Positions 35,678-43,496 of a DNA stretch of 48,747 bases are shown one piece after another. Source of the DNA: Pseudomonadota bacterium (GTDB lineage Bacteria; Chloroflexota; UBA6077; JAJPHF01); NCBI GenBank assembly GCA_021325365.1, contig JAJPHF010000096.1, positions 1 through 48,747 on the forward strand, read 5' to 3'. The notes under the pieces were generated by a model, which did no database searches, was not told the DNA's origin, and worked only from the letters and a program-made list of their open reading frames with translations. How positions within the stretch are numbered: position 1 is the first letter of the stretch; each line of letters begins with the position of its first letter. The position numbers and the translations under genes are program-made.

Positions 35678-36037
35678 GCCGTGATCAGAACTCCGGCTGC
35701 GCTGATCGGAAGTTTGCGGGCGGCCGAGTCCGGGATCAGTACGAATTGGCCCACACTGCCGACAAGATCCACTGGCGACCGGCTGGTGCGGCAGCACCCA
35801 ATACACCGCGCTCGACCTGGTGGCGTGACGTGGGAACGGAGGCACCCGGCTTTTCGGCTACCTGCCCGCAATGAGCCCTCCGCGGCGAGTAGGACGGCAG
35901 TGTATGTCGGCCATGGTGTTGCGCCGGATACTACAGAGCGACCAATGGCGCAGCGCCGGGCCGACTTGACTGCCGAGCGAGGCCTTACCGCCCACGTGCC
36001 GCGCATACGTCAGCAAGGGCCGGAAACCAGGTGCAAG

Positions 36038-36056
36038 TTGCCAAAACCTTGCCAAG
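36038..36056. repeat. direct repeat, copy 1
   Basis: GTTGCCAAAACCTTGCCAA; copy 2 at 36408-36426 differs at one base. Each copy contains two TTGCCAA units. Spacing between copies is 370 bp and the tRNA remnant lies between them. Confidence 0.6.
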
Positions 36057-36223
36057 AGGACGACGAGGAACATAGTGTCAGGCGAAGCCCGGCGGACGTC
36101 CCGCCAAGCTGGCCGAAGAAATCGCGACACGGCACCGGGCACCCGCGTACCAGACGCGCGGTTCGTTGAACCGCGGCAATCGAGACAGCCACCATCTCGA
36201 TTTTTGGCGCAATTACATGGAAT

Positions 36224-36268
36224 TGGAGGCCCCGGGGAGACTCGAACTCCCGGCCGGCGGTTTAGGAA
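36224..36268 (-). tRNA. 3' half of a tRNA, probable Arg (anticodon CCU), attachment-site remnant
   Basis: Read on the minus strand, the sequence gives an anticodon loop TTCCTAA (anticodon CCU), the 3' anticodon stem ACCGC, a variable loop, the T-arm GGGAG-TTCGAGT-CTCCC, an acceptor 3' strand CGGGGCC, a discriminator T and an encoded CCA (36224-36226). No 5' half (D-arm, 5' acceptor strand) precedes it: the expected anticodon-stem partner is absent. Integrases commonly use tRNA 3' halves as att sites, so this is best read as an att remnant. Confidence 0.7.
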
Positions 36269-36385
36269 GCACTATATCGCTGGATCAAGCGATACTGGCC
36301 AATATCAAGCATCAGAGTTTTGCTGATCCCGGAGCCGATTCCGTGAGATACGCGTCCACCTGGTGCATGCGCGTCCGCCCCGTTC

Positions 36386-36426
36386 TTGGCAAGTTTTCCA
36401 CGTCCAGGTTGCCAAAAACTTGCCAA
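36386..36426. repeat. inverted repeat overlapping copy 2 of the TTGCCAA repeat
   Basis: TTGGCAAGTTTT (36386-36397) is the exact reverse complement of 36415-36426, with an 18-base or shorter loop. Together with the copy at 36038 these TTGCCAA units look like arm sites for a tyrosine integrase, though no integrase gene is in the window. Confidence 0.5.
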
Positions 36427-36610
36427 AAAGACCGTGCGGTCGGCCGCTGCCGCCTCAGCGCGACGAGCGCACCCTCCTGTTTGCACGACCTGCTACCCAG
36501 TAGGGCAGAACGATCACTCCTACGAATCCAGCGGTTATGCAACCCCCGAGAGGCTATCGAGATTCCGCGAACGCTCACGTGTTTGAACGGCGCGCAGCGC
36601 ATCGACTGAA

Positions 36611-37312
36611 TCACGCGCCTCCCCGTGCGTCGCGGGGTCCGTCCAGGCGGTCAGTAAGCTCGCGGAGCAAGCGAATCTCCCAGTCCGGCTGCTGGCCCAG
36701 CACGTCGAACGGCACGCCGGCGCGGTTGAGCCAGGCCACCCGGAGGCCAAAGCTGGCGGCTCCTGCGGCATCCCAGGAGTTGCCCGACACGAATAGGATG
36801 CGCTCCGGCGCCACGCCCAGACAGCGCGGCGCCTCCTCGTACACACGCGGGGCGGGCTTGTAGATTCCGAGCGGATCTACGCTGAACACGTGCGGCCGGT
36901 ATGGGCGCAGGCCCGCGTGCTCCAGGGCGGTCTCCAGCATACGCGGGCTCCCATTCGAGAGGACCGCCAGCGGCCGGCTGGCCAGCCGTCGCAATGTCGC
37001 CTCAGCGTCGGGGTATGGCTCGAGGGCGAGCCACGCCTCCAGCAGGCGCTCGCGCGCGGCCGGCGCCACGGCCAAGCGTAAGTGGGCCACAGTGTAGTCG
37101 AGCGCGTCAGCGGTCACCCGCCAGAAGTCCACATAGCGGCCCATGGGCGAGCGTAGGAACGTGTATTCGAGTTGTTTGGCGCGCCAGAGCGTCACGCACG
37201 CGCTCGGATCAGCCGTCACGGCGGCGCAGGCTGCCGTGAGCGAGCCGACGTCCAAGAGCGTGCCGTAGGCGTCGAAGACTACGGCCTTGATCTCTGTCCC
37301 CCGGAGCATCAT
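36611..37312 (-). CDS. L-2-haloacid dehalogenase-type HAD hydrolase
   Basis: 233 residues. The HAD nucleophile is Asp14 in VVFDAYGTLLDV. The motif WRAKQLEYTFLRSPMGRY is characteristic of 2-haloacid dehalogenases, where the Arg binds the carboxylate or halide. Further motifs are AVLSNGSPRML, IYKPAPRVYE (Lys) and LFVSGNSWDAAGA. It would hydrolyse a short 2-halo acid to the hydroxy acid. The ATG at 37312 is preferred to 37387, with GGGAG upstream. It borders the integration scar, so it may be part of a transferred segment. Confidence 0.88.
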   Translation of the reverse strand: MMLRGTEIKAVVFDAYGTLLDVGSLTAACAAVTADPSACVTLWRAKQLEYTFLRSPMGRYVDFWRVTADALDYTVAHLRLAVAPAARERLLEAWLALEPYPDAEATLRRLASRPLAVLSNGSPRMLETALEHAGLRPYRPHVFSVDPLGIYKPAPRVYEEAPRCLGVAPERILFVSGNSWDAAGAASFGLRVAWLNRAGVPFDVLGQQPDWEIRLLRELTDRLDGPRDARGGA

Positions 37313-37410
37313 GGGGCCGTCTCCCACACGCAGACCCGGCGGATCGGTCGGACTGTGCCCGGCCGCGGAGCCGCCCGCGAACGGCATGAGCGATCGCCCG
37401 GCGCGGCCGG

Positions 37411-37500
37411 TCAGGAATAACCCGACCGCATGCCGAGCCGCTCCAGGTCCTCGTCAAACTTCAGCGCGTCCGCGAAGGTGTTAGTCACGGCGGCCATCAT
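37411..37500 (-). pseudogene. short coding-like remnant, unknown
   Basis: A 29-residue frame ending VTNTFADALKFDEDLERLG-MRSGYS has protein-like composition and a natural-looking C-terminus. No start with ribosome site is visible, and upstream sequence in the frame is not protein-like. It may be the tail of a deleted gene. I do not recognise the family. Confidence 0.25.
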
Positions 37501-37605
37501 GCACACCGACGTCGCGGCGAACGTGTCGGGACGGGAAGCAAGTTCACAAGGCGCCGTGTGATCGGTTGCGCGTCGATCGGCGCGGCGCCATGAGACCCGC
37601 GCGCG

Positions 37606-38136
37606 TCAGCCGCGGTCGCTCAAATCCACGGAGCCCGGCTTGCCGTTTATGACGTAGGTGCTGGTAATGGGCACCGGGTGCTCGATAAGCTGCTCCGCGT
37701 AGCAGCCGCGTTTCGCGGCGCGCACGATGCGCAGCACGACCTCGTCGGGCTCGGGCGACTCGATTTCCAGGTGCGTGCGGAAGCCCTTGACGACCGCCCG
37801 GTTCGTGTCTTGGATGACCGAGCCGGTCAGCATGAAGTCGAACTCGCAGCGACACTTGGCGCTCGTGATGGTCTTCTTGAGCATGGACGCGTACCGCGCC
37901 ACCTGTGTCAGAAGTCAGAACGCAACGCCGGCCACGAGGTAGGTGAGCGGCTGCGGGTACTCGTCCTCTCCGCCGAGCCGCGGCGGTTCATCGCACAGGA
38001 TCTCGAAATGGCGGTAGCGCCCTACCTTCTTTTGCTTGCCCAGCGATTCCACCTCGATGGACATCGTGCGGAGGCTAGGCGGCGGGATGTCGGGCAGCTC
38101 TGCCACGTTGATGGTTGCATCGCTCGGGTCCTGCAT
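37606..38136 (-). CDS. OsmC-like peroxidase-fold protein, putative selenoprotein (UGA-encoded residue 74)
   Basis: One frame of 176 residues interrupted only by TGA at 37915-37917. The N-terminal part (ATINVAELPDIPPPSLRTM, GEDEYPQPLTYLVAGVAF) and C-terminal part (LLTQVARYASMLKK, AAKRGCYAEQLIEHPVPI) join as a complete OsmC/Ohr fold. The TGA is exactly where the peroxidatic Cys sits in the family (pattern YLLAALGGC), while the second, resolving Cys is intact (Cys145). The start ATG 38136 has GGGAGGG six bases upstream and TATAAT at 38165. A stem-loop begins 12 bases after the UGA. This pattern fits selenocysteine insertion; a plain nonsense mutation is the alternative. OsmC proteins reduce organic peroxides. 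Confidence 0.75.
37883..37902 (-). promoter_or_regulatory. candidate bacterial SECIS-like stem-loop after the UGA
   Basis: On the minus strand GUGGCGCG pairs with CGCG-U-CCAU around a GUA loop: eight pairs including one G-U, with one bulged U. It starts 12 nucleotides downstream of the UGA, within the distance of known bacterial SECIS elements. The match to the classical loop is imperfect. Confidence 0.4.
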
Positions 38137-38164
38137 TAGTCGCCCTCCCGATCGAGAATCACCG

Positions 38165-38170
38165 ATTATA
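38165..38170 (-). promoter_or_regulatory. -10 box of the OsmC-like gene
   Basis: Perfect TATAAT on the minus strand, giving a start near 38158 and a leader of about 22 bases. No good -35 box: the best hexamer is TGGCGA at a 19-base spacing. Confidence 0.4.
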
Positions 38171-38312
38171 GGGCGCCGCGTCCCGGGGGTCGCCAGACAG
38201 CGGAGAGCTACTTGACGCGGCTCGTGCATCCAGAAGCCCGGATTCCCCAATGGCCAGTGTATGCGGGGACACCGATACGATCCACAACGGCGGCCTCTGC
38301 AGGCGACGCTCG

Positions 38313-38345
38313 CAGCCACCCGCCTGGATACCAGGCGGGTGGCTG
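38313..38345. terminator. strong 15-bp hairpin downstream of the small minus-strand gene
   Basis: CAGCCACCCGCCTGG and its exact reverse complement are separated by only ATA. It lies 16 bases after the stop of the gene at 38361 (minus strand). No U-tract, so perhaps a hairpin-only terminator or a transcript-end stabiliser. Confidence 0.55.
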
Positions 38346-38360
38346 CCCTTGGTCGGACGA

Positions 38361-38615
38361 TCACGAGCCGAACGGATGATCGAACGGCCCGTTGGGGAAC
38401 GCGTCTCCCGGCATCGCCGGATTGTCGATCTTACTCACACGGGCATCCAGGCCCAACGATACGGTGCTGCCGATAGCGTCACTCAGCACAGTCGCGCGCT
38501 CGTCGAGTGTCAGGTCGTATCCTCTCAGTGCGCTGACCGGGTCGCTCGCGAGCCGCCCACGGAAGGCCGCGTCGACACTCGCCCGCTCGATCACCTGGTG
38601 TAGTACATCCAACAT
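38361..38615 (-). CDS. small helical protein, RiPP-precursor-like (or LigA-like)
   Basis: 84 residues with a strong ribosome site (GGAGGAGG) before ATG 38615. The N-terminal part is a helical leader-like domain: VLHQVIERASVDAAFRGRLA, then SDPVSALRGYDLTLDERATV, a pattern (L..DP..AL.GYDLT.EE) shared by Nif11-like/Franean1_4349-type RiPP leaders and by small LigA-type dioxygenase subunits. The tail from about residue 60 (KIDNPAMPGDAFPNGPFDHP) is Pro/Gly/Asp/Phe-rich and could be a core peptide. No LanM, YcaO or radical-SAM maturase is in the window, so the RiPP call is tentative. Confidence 0.6.
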   Translation of the reverse strand: MLDVLHQVIERASVDAAFRGRLASDPVSALRGYDLTLDERATVLSDAIGSTVSLGLDARVSKIDNPAMPGDAFPNGPFDHPFGS

Positions 38616-38736
38616 GGCCGTTCCTCCTCCGCTGATAGTCCCGCGGGTGCAGCCGTTTAGCGCTTCGTTCGCGCTGGTTATCTGAAATGTAGTCTCGCCA
38701 GTGGCGAGGCCGTTACACATGGAGGTAGCGTGGTTT

Positions 38737-39849
38737 TCAGCGCCCCACTACCTGCAAGGCATGGCCATCCGGATCGCGGATCAGGCCGGCGACCCGGAAT
38801 TCTTTGCCGGCATCTGGGAACGCCACCAAGTTTCCCGAAACGGGCGACGGCGCCTGTGCGCGCACCGTTTCAAAGGTCTGACGGGCGTCGGCGCTGACTA
38901 CAGTCGTCTGCCAGTGGAACAGATCGTTGGGGCGGGCCCTCGCTGGATAAACACGGCCATCGCGCGGTGCCAGGTACTCTAAGAGCTCCACTCCCGGCCC
39001 CGAGGCGGCGTGGAGCGTCGTGATGCGGAGATGGGCGCCGTACACGTTATTGAGGTGCGCCTGCTCATCGCCATAGTTCTCGCTCGTCCCGACGATCTGT
39101 AGGCCCAGCAGGTCGCCGTAGAACCGCACGCTCGCCTCGGTATCGGCGACGACGATTGCCGTGTGATCGATGCCCAGGAACAGTCCACGATCTCGGTGCC
39201 ACTTCAAATCGCCCTTCCCATCCGGGAACTGCAATACCTCAAGCACGTGCCAGTCGGGATCGAAGAAGTAGAACGCCTCGATGCCGCCGGCGCTCGGGTT
39301 CCAATCGGGCAGGCGCTGCGGTCCCGTGGACGCGTGACGCACGTTGTTCGTCCGCAGCCGGTCGTACGCTGCCACCATGTCGCTGGTGATGATGGCGACG
39401 TGCTGGAACCAGCGGTCATTGCTGCGCGAGTCGCGGGGGATCTCGCGGCCCCGCGGCGTCAGGTACTCGGTCAGATCCAGCGTCTCGTCGCCGAGTTGCA
39501 GGTCGACGATACGGGCGCGCAGGCCGAACACGCCTGTCAGCGCCTCGTACTCGGCCCCGGCCACCTCGACGTCGGAGAGCTTCTCGAAGTCGAGTACGCT
39601 CGTGTAGAAGGCTACCGACCGGTCCATGTCCTCGACCGTCATGCCCATTTTGGCGACGGCCGTGATCGGGGCCGGGGGCAGGACTTGCGCCCGTGGCGCT
39701 CCCATTCGGATGCTGGTCGGCGCCAGGAGAATCGCGCCGACCAGCAGGGCTCCGACTGTTAGCAGGTACCCTGCGCGCGCTGTGGACACCCGCGTTGGTG
39801 GCCAGGATCCACGTTGCGCGTCTCGGCGGCGGCTGGGGACTCGCCACAT
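38737..39849 (-). CDS. exported or membrane-anchored two-domain VOC protein
   Basis: 370 residues. A hydrophobic segment near the N-terminus (GYLLTVGALLVGAILLAP) follows an Arg-rich start, suggesting a signal anchor. Two VOC domains follow: AVAKMGMTVEDMDRSVAFY... ending FYFFDPDWHVLEVL, and GIDHTAIVVADTEASVRFYGDLLGL... ending LIRDPDGHALQVV. His/Glu ligand candidates are present in both closing strands. Export is unusual for this fold, which mostly works in the cytoplasm. It is followed on the same strand by the small RiPP-like gene. Confidence 0.82.
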   Translation of the reverse strand: MWRVPSRRRDAQRGSWPPTRVSTARAGYLLTVGALLVGAILLAPTSIRMGAPRAQVLPPAPITAVAKMGMTVEDMDRSVAFYTSVLDFEKLSDVEVAGAEYEALTGVFGLRARIVDLQLGDETLDLTEYLTPRGREIPRDSRSNDRWFQHVAIITSDMVAAYDRLRTNNVRHASTGPQRLPDWNPSAGGIEAFYFFDPDWHVLEVLQFPDGKGDLKWHRDRGLFLGIDHTAIVVADTEASVRFYGDLLGLQIVGTSENYGDEQAHLNNVYGAHLRITTLHAASGPGVELLEYLAPRDGRVYPARARPNDLFHWQTTVVSADARQTFETVRAQAPSPVSGNLVAFPDAGKEFRVAGLIRDPDGHALQVVGR

Positions 39850-39987
39850 GGTTGTTCTCCCATGTCCCGCCAACAGGGGGCGGAGTCGTCGGACACCTCG
39901 GGGGCTCGCGAGACGGTGAATCTTCGGGGAGTGGGGTGGGGGTCCCTCGACAAGCGGCTCGGGAGACCCCGGCCCCGCGTGCGTCGG

Positions 39988-40431
39988 CTACTGGCAACCG
40001 ACGGCGAGCATGAAGCCCGGGCTGGTGCCCGCGACGTACACGAACTGGCGCCCGTCCTTCGCGAACTCGGCGCTGTTGATTAGCTCGGCGCCCGGGCCGC
40101 CGGTCTGCGCCTGGCCCGGCATCGTCTGGGCGATGCCCGGGGTGCTGTCGACGTAGCCATCGGCGGCAAGCTGCGCGCGGTAGTAGCCGATCACCTGCTG
40201 CACGCTGTCGCCGGTGGCCCAGACGGTGACGCTGTGCGCCATGCCGCTGCGCATGGCGAGCATTTGCGCCGAGGCGGGCTGCGCGCCGGGGTATGTGGGC
40301 ACCATCGGCACCATGCAGGCGCCCATCATGTCCATCGGCTCCATCTGGGCGTGGGTGGCAGCGACCGCGCTGCCGAGCATCCCCGCGGCGAGCACCGCGG
40401 CCAGGGCGAGGGAGCGCATCGAGCGTGTCAT
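39988..40431 (-). CDS. small secreted protein
   Basis: 147 residues with a cleavable signal peptide (SLALAAVLAAGMLGSAVAATHA) and no lipobox Cys. The mature part begins with a Met-rich stretch (MEPMDMMGACMVPMVPTYPGA), then has DSVQQVIGYYRAQLAADGY, a pattern seen in small exported proteins of unknown role. ATG 40431 has GGAGGAG upstream. The Met-rich N-terminus might bind copper (speculative). It is co-directional with the GMC oxidoreductase 53 bp upstream and may form an operon with it. Confidence 0.75.
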   Translation of the reverse strand: MTRSMRSLALAAVLAAGMLGSAVAATHAQMEPMDMMGACMVPMVPTYPGAQPASAQMLAMRSGMAHSVTVWATGDSVQQVIGYYRAQLAADGYVDSTPGIAQTMPGQAQTGGPGAELINSAEFAKDGRQFVYVAGTSPGFMLAVGCQ

Positions 40432-40484
40432 GGAATCTCCTCCTGCTGCCTTATGTGTGGCCTCTGCGAGTAGGCGTGTTGCGG

Positions 40485-42104
40485 CTATAGGCTGGCGGCG
40501 ATAGCCGCGGGTACCGGCGTGCGCGCACCGTCGAGCCGAACGGCCAGCCGCTCGGCCAGATGGTCGGCGACACGCAGCGCGTTCGCCATGATGGTGAGCG
40601 CGGGATTCACGGCGCTGCTGGACGGGAAGAAGCTGCCGTCGACCACGTAGAGGTTGTCCAGGTCGTGTGCCTTGCAGTTGGGATCGAGCACCGACGCGCG
40701 CGGGTCGCGGCCGAAGCGCAGGGTGCCATTCTGGTGCGCCACACCCGCCAGCGGGATCCGCTTGCCGATGTACGCCGTCGTCGGCACGAAGTTCTCCCGG
40801 CAGACGGCGTGGGCCTCGCAGCCGATGCGGCCGAGCATCTGCTTGAGCTGCGCCTGGAGGCGGCGGTGCCCCTCCTCGTTGTTCTGTGTGTAGCGCAGGT
40901 TGATGCGGCCCTGCCGATCGACCGTCACGCGGTTGTCCGGGTCGGGCAAGTCCTCGGACGTAAGCCAGAAGTCGAGCGAGTGCTTCGCCATCTGCTCCAG
41001 CGTGAGGCCGGGGGCCAGGCGCGGGGCGCCGGCGGCGAGCCCATTTGCGTCCGTCTTGCCAACGAACGAGATGTGGCCCAGCGGGTACTCCCCGTCGGGC
41101 GCGCGGAAATAGAAGTCGTTCAGGCCGAGCGTCTTCTGGAAACGTGTGGTATTGGCGTGGTGCGAGATAGCAAGCACCACCGAGTTCAGGTGGCACATGT
41201 AGTGGCGGCCAACCAGGTCGGAGCTGTTCGCCAGGCCGTTCGGGTGCTGCTCGTTCGCCGAGCGCAAGAGCAGCGCGGCCGAGTTGATGGCGCCGCAGGA
41301 CGCCACCACGACATCCGCCGTGTACCGCTCGACCGTGCCGTCGCGCTCGACGACCACGCCGCTCACGGCTCGGCCCGACGGGCTCGTCTCCAGCCGCGCC
41401 ACGTAGGCCCGCGTGAGCAGCGTCACGTTCGGGTGCTGGAGCGCCGGATCGACGCAGACGACCTGGGCGTCGGCCTTGGCGTTCACCAGGCAGGGGTGGC
41501 CGTCGCAGGTGGCGCAGCGGATACACGCGCTCTGCCGCGGGTTCTGCTCGTTGAGCAGAATGCCCACGGGCAGGTGGAATGGCTGGTGGCCGTGGCTTGC
41601 CAGCTTGTCGGCTAGCTCCTGAATGACCGGCTCGTGGCTGACCGCGGGGTACTTGTAGGGAGCGCTCGCGGGCGGCTCCGTGGGGTCTTCTCCGCGCATG
41701 CCGTGGACGTGGTAGAGGTGCTCGGCGCGCGTGTAGTAAGGCTCGATCTCGTCGTAGCCGATCGGCCAGGCCGGCGAGATGCCGCCGTGGTGGCGCACCG
41801 GCCCGAAGTCGCTCTCGCGCATGCGCAGAAGCGCCGCGCCGTAGAACTTCGTGTTGCCGCCCACGAAGTAGTGCGTGCCGGCCGTGAACTCCCGCCCATC
41901 CTCGTCGACCCACGGCTCGGCGTTGTTGTAGCGTCCTTGCAGCTCGACCGCGCGGGTGTCCCAGTTCTCCGGCTCGCGGCGGACGTAGTCGCCCCGCTCT
42001 AGGAGCAGGATGCGCTTGCCCGTCGGCGCGAGCGCGTGCGCTAGCGTGCCGCCGCCCGCCCCCGTCCCAATGATGATCACGTCGTAGTTCGTATCTCTCG
42101 ACAT
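40485..42104 (-). CDS. GMC-family FAD-dependent oxidoreductase
   Basis: 539 residues. The N-terminal FAD-binding Rossmann motif is IIIGTGAGGGTLAHALA with LLLERG; the GMC pattern is VGGNTKFYGAALLRMRESDF. The C-terminal active-site region reads IPLAGVAHQNGTLRFG with the catalytic His and SSAVNPALTIMANALR with the Asn. A cysteine group C194-x2-C197-x2-C200-x4-C205 (ACIRCATCDGHPC) is inside the protein, as seen in a subfamily of GMC enzymes. ATG 42104 has GGGAGGAGAG upstream. It oxidises an alcohol, sugar or sterol; electrons may go to a cytochrome. Confidence 0.9.
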   Translation of the reverse strand: MSRDTNYDVIIIGTGAGGGTLAHALAPTGKRILLLERGDYVRREPENWDTRAVELQGRYNNAEPWVDEDGREFTAGTHYFVGGNTKFYGAALLRMRESDFGPVRHHGGISPAWPIGYDEIEPYYTRAEHLYHVHGMRGEDPTEPPASAPYKYPAVSHEPVIQELADKLASHGHQPFHLPVGILLNEQNPRQSACIRCATCDGHPCLVNAKADAQVVCVDPALQHPNVTLLTRAYVARLETSPSGRAVSGVVVERDGTVERYTADVVVASCGAINSAALLLRSANEQHPNGLANSSDLVGRHYMCHLNSVVLAISHHANTTRFQKTLGLNDFYFRAPDGEYPLGHISFVGKTDANGLAAGAPRLAPGLTLEQMAKHSLDFWLTSEDLPDPDNRVTVDRQGRINLRYTQNNEEGHRRLQAQLKQMLGRIGCEAHAVCRENFVPTTAYIGKRIPLAGVAHQNGTLRFGRDPRASVLDPNCKAHDLDNLYVVDGSFFPSSSAVNPALTIMANALRVADHLAERLAVRLDGARTPVPAAIAASL

Positions 42105-42191
42105 GATTCTCTCCTCCCTGTGGCTGGTCTTCGCCACGGCCACTCCTGTCCCTGCCCACGCCGTTGGGGGTAGGGCCAGGAACCGTCACAC

Positions 42192-42701
42192 TTAGCTCGC
42201 GCGCTGGTCGCTCTTGCGCGGCCGGCCGCAACGTGCCGGCGCCAGCGTGACCGGCGGCCGCACGATGACGGGCTCGGGCTCCTCGGCGAACACTGGCCCC
42301 TCGCAGTGCGGGCAGCGCAGCCGGGCGCCGAGCGGCACGACCCGGATGGGCGTCCCGCCCGCCGGCCGCAAGACCGCCCGCTTCGCGGGCGCCGCCGCGT
42401 CCCACTCCAGCTCGCCCGCCGCGCGCCCACAGTGGCCACAGGTTGCCGCGGCCCGCAGCCAGGTCGTCCGCCCGCTCGCTGCGGTTGGCACGCTGGGCGC
42501 CGGCGCCGCCGAAGTGACGGCTGCCGCCGGCGCGGTGAGCGCCTGACGCGGAGCGGCCGTTCCATGCTCCGTCGCGATGCCGTTTGCCCGAGCGAACTCT
42601 TCCCAGCTCTGCTCCGTGTTCCGCCGCGTGCGGGAGCTGCTGCCGCCCATCACCGCGATCGCCAGCAGCAGGGCGGCCCCTGTCCAGTGCAGATCACTCA
42701 T
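42192..42701 (-). CDS. membrane-anchored zinc-ribbon protein
   Basis: 169 residues. One membrane segment is at the N-terminus (LHWTGAALLLAIAVMGG), followed by an Ala/Pro-rich linker and a zinc ribbon with CGHCGRAAGELEW and RCPHCEGPVFAEE (two CxxC pairs). It is probably a small regulatory or chaperone-like protein; the function is unknown. The ATG at 42701 is preferred to 42776, since the hydrophobic segment follows it. Confidence 0.6.
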   Translation of the reverse strand: MSDLHWTGAALLLAIAVMGGSSSRTRRNTEQSWEEFARANGIATEHGTAAPRQALTAPAAAVTSAAPAPSVPTAASGRTTWLRAAATCGHCGRAAGELEWDAAAPAKRAVLRPAGGTPIRVVPLGARLRCPHCEGPVFAEEPEPVIVRPPVTLAPARCGRPRKSDQRAS

Positions 42702-43054
42702 CACCTCATCCTCCCCGTGCGCCCCGCTGAGATCGGCGCCTGCCGTTCGCTCAGGGGCCGTCGTGTTCTCCCCCATTCGCAGGTCAGGTCTCGGCGGCGG
42801 GGGGATTCGTTACACTCGGACCGGGGCAATTCAGGATCGGCGGCCGGCCGCAGCGGGGATGCTCGCGTGGGCTATACTGCCAGGCGGGCAGCGGGGCGCC
42901 AGCGGGGCTAGCACGCGGACCTTGGGGAATGAGCGCGGATGTAACGCCCGGTGGGCTAGGCGAGACTACCCATCGGCGACGCACGCTCTATCTATTATGA
43001 GAGCGCTGGTGGCAGACTCGCCGCGGCGCCTGGGGCCGCGCAAACGCGGACGAA
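42702..43054. other. divergent intergenic region
   Basis: 353 bp between the zinc-ribbon gene (minus) and the anti-sigma gene (plus). TATACT at 42873 resembles a -10 box, without a fitting -35. I see no RNA gene or repeat. Confidence 0.35.
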
Positions 43055-43465
43055 GTGGAGTACACGCCGACCATGCAAGAGCGAGACGACGCGCGCTGTG
43101 CGGGGATCCGGGGCCGGGTGCTCGGCTACATCGTCGGCGAGCTGGGCCCGGCCGAGCGGGAATGCTTCTTGGGGCATATCGGGGAGTGCTCGGATTGCCG
43201 CGCCTACCTGGCGAAGATGGAGGATGCGGCCGCGCTGAGCTGTCAGGAGCTGGTCGAGCTGGTGACCGACTACCTGGAGGACCGGCTGCCGCCCACCGAG
43301 CGCGAGCGCTTCGAGACGCACCTTGCGCTCTGTGAGGGCTGCCAGACCTACGTCGACCAGATCCGTGCCACGATTGCCCTCGCCGGGCGCCTGACCGAGG
43401 ACGCCATCACGCCCCAGGCGAAGGAGGCTCTCCTCGGCGCCTTCCGCGACTGGAAGCGGCGCTAG
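43055..43465 (+). CDS. anti-sigma factor with two zinc-finger (ZAS/zf-HC2) domains
   Basis: 136 residues. Two copies of the anti-sigma zinc motif H-x3-C-x2-C are visible, GHIGECSDC and THLALCEGC, each preceded by a helical CxxL-like segment (SCQELVELVTDYLEDRL). The C-terminus, with TEDAITPQAKEALLGAFRDWKR, matches proteins usually encoded right after ECF sigma factors. Here the sigma gene lies 3 kb downstream (46478), so the pair is separated. GTG 43055 or ATG 43073 could be the start. It would hold an ECF sigma factor inactive until a redox or metal signal. Confidence 0.85.
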   Translation: MEYTPTMQERDDARCAGIRGRVLGYIVGELGPAERECFLGHIGECSDCRAYLAKMEDAAALSCQELVELVTDYLEDRLPPTERERFETHLALCEGCQTYVDQIRATIALAGRLTEDAITPQAKEALLGAFRDWKRR

Positions 43466-43470
43466 CCTTC

Positions 43471-43496
43471 CGTGCGGCTGCCCGGGCAGCCGCACG
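43471..43496. terminator. palindromic hairpin after the anti-sigma gene
   Basis: A perfect 26-base palindrome (CGTGCGGCTGCCC and its reverse complement), forming an 11-bp stem with loop CCGG, begins 6 bases after the stop. No U-tract follows. Confidence 0.5.

Larger units (their letters stand above)
35489..36610. other. gene-poor integration/deletion scar
   Basis: 1,122 bp without an intact gene. It holds a 5' fragment of a hydrolase gene (35582-35677), a tRNA 3' half (36224-36268), a 7-bp palindrome next to it (36275-36281 and 36288-36294) and paired 19-base repeats (36038 and 36408). Open frames across it show no recognisable protein. The combination resembles the remains of an attachment site of an integrative element. 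Confidence 0.6.

Noticed and set aside
35681..36169. Plus-strand 162-codon frame in the scar region
   Set aside because: No protein-like pattern, no ribosome site, mixed composition; treated as non-coding.
39988..42405. An 805-codon minus-strand frame
   Set aside because: Antisense-like or frame-shadow composition over the GMC gene; only the last 147 codons (from 40431) with signal peptide and ribosome site are a gene.
42992..42999. TATTAT-like box upstream of the anti-sigma gene as a promoter
   Set aside because: No -35 box at any acceptable spacing.
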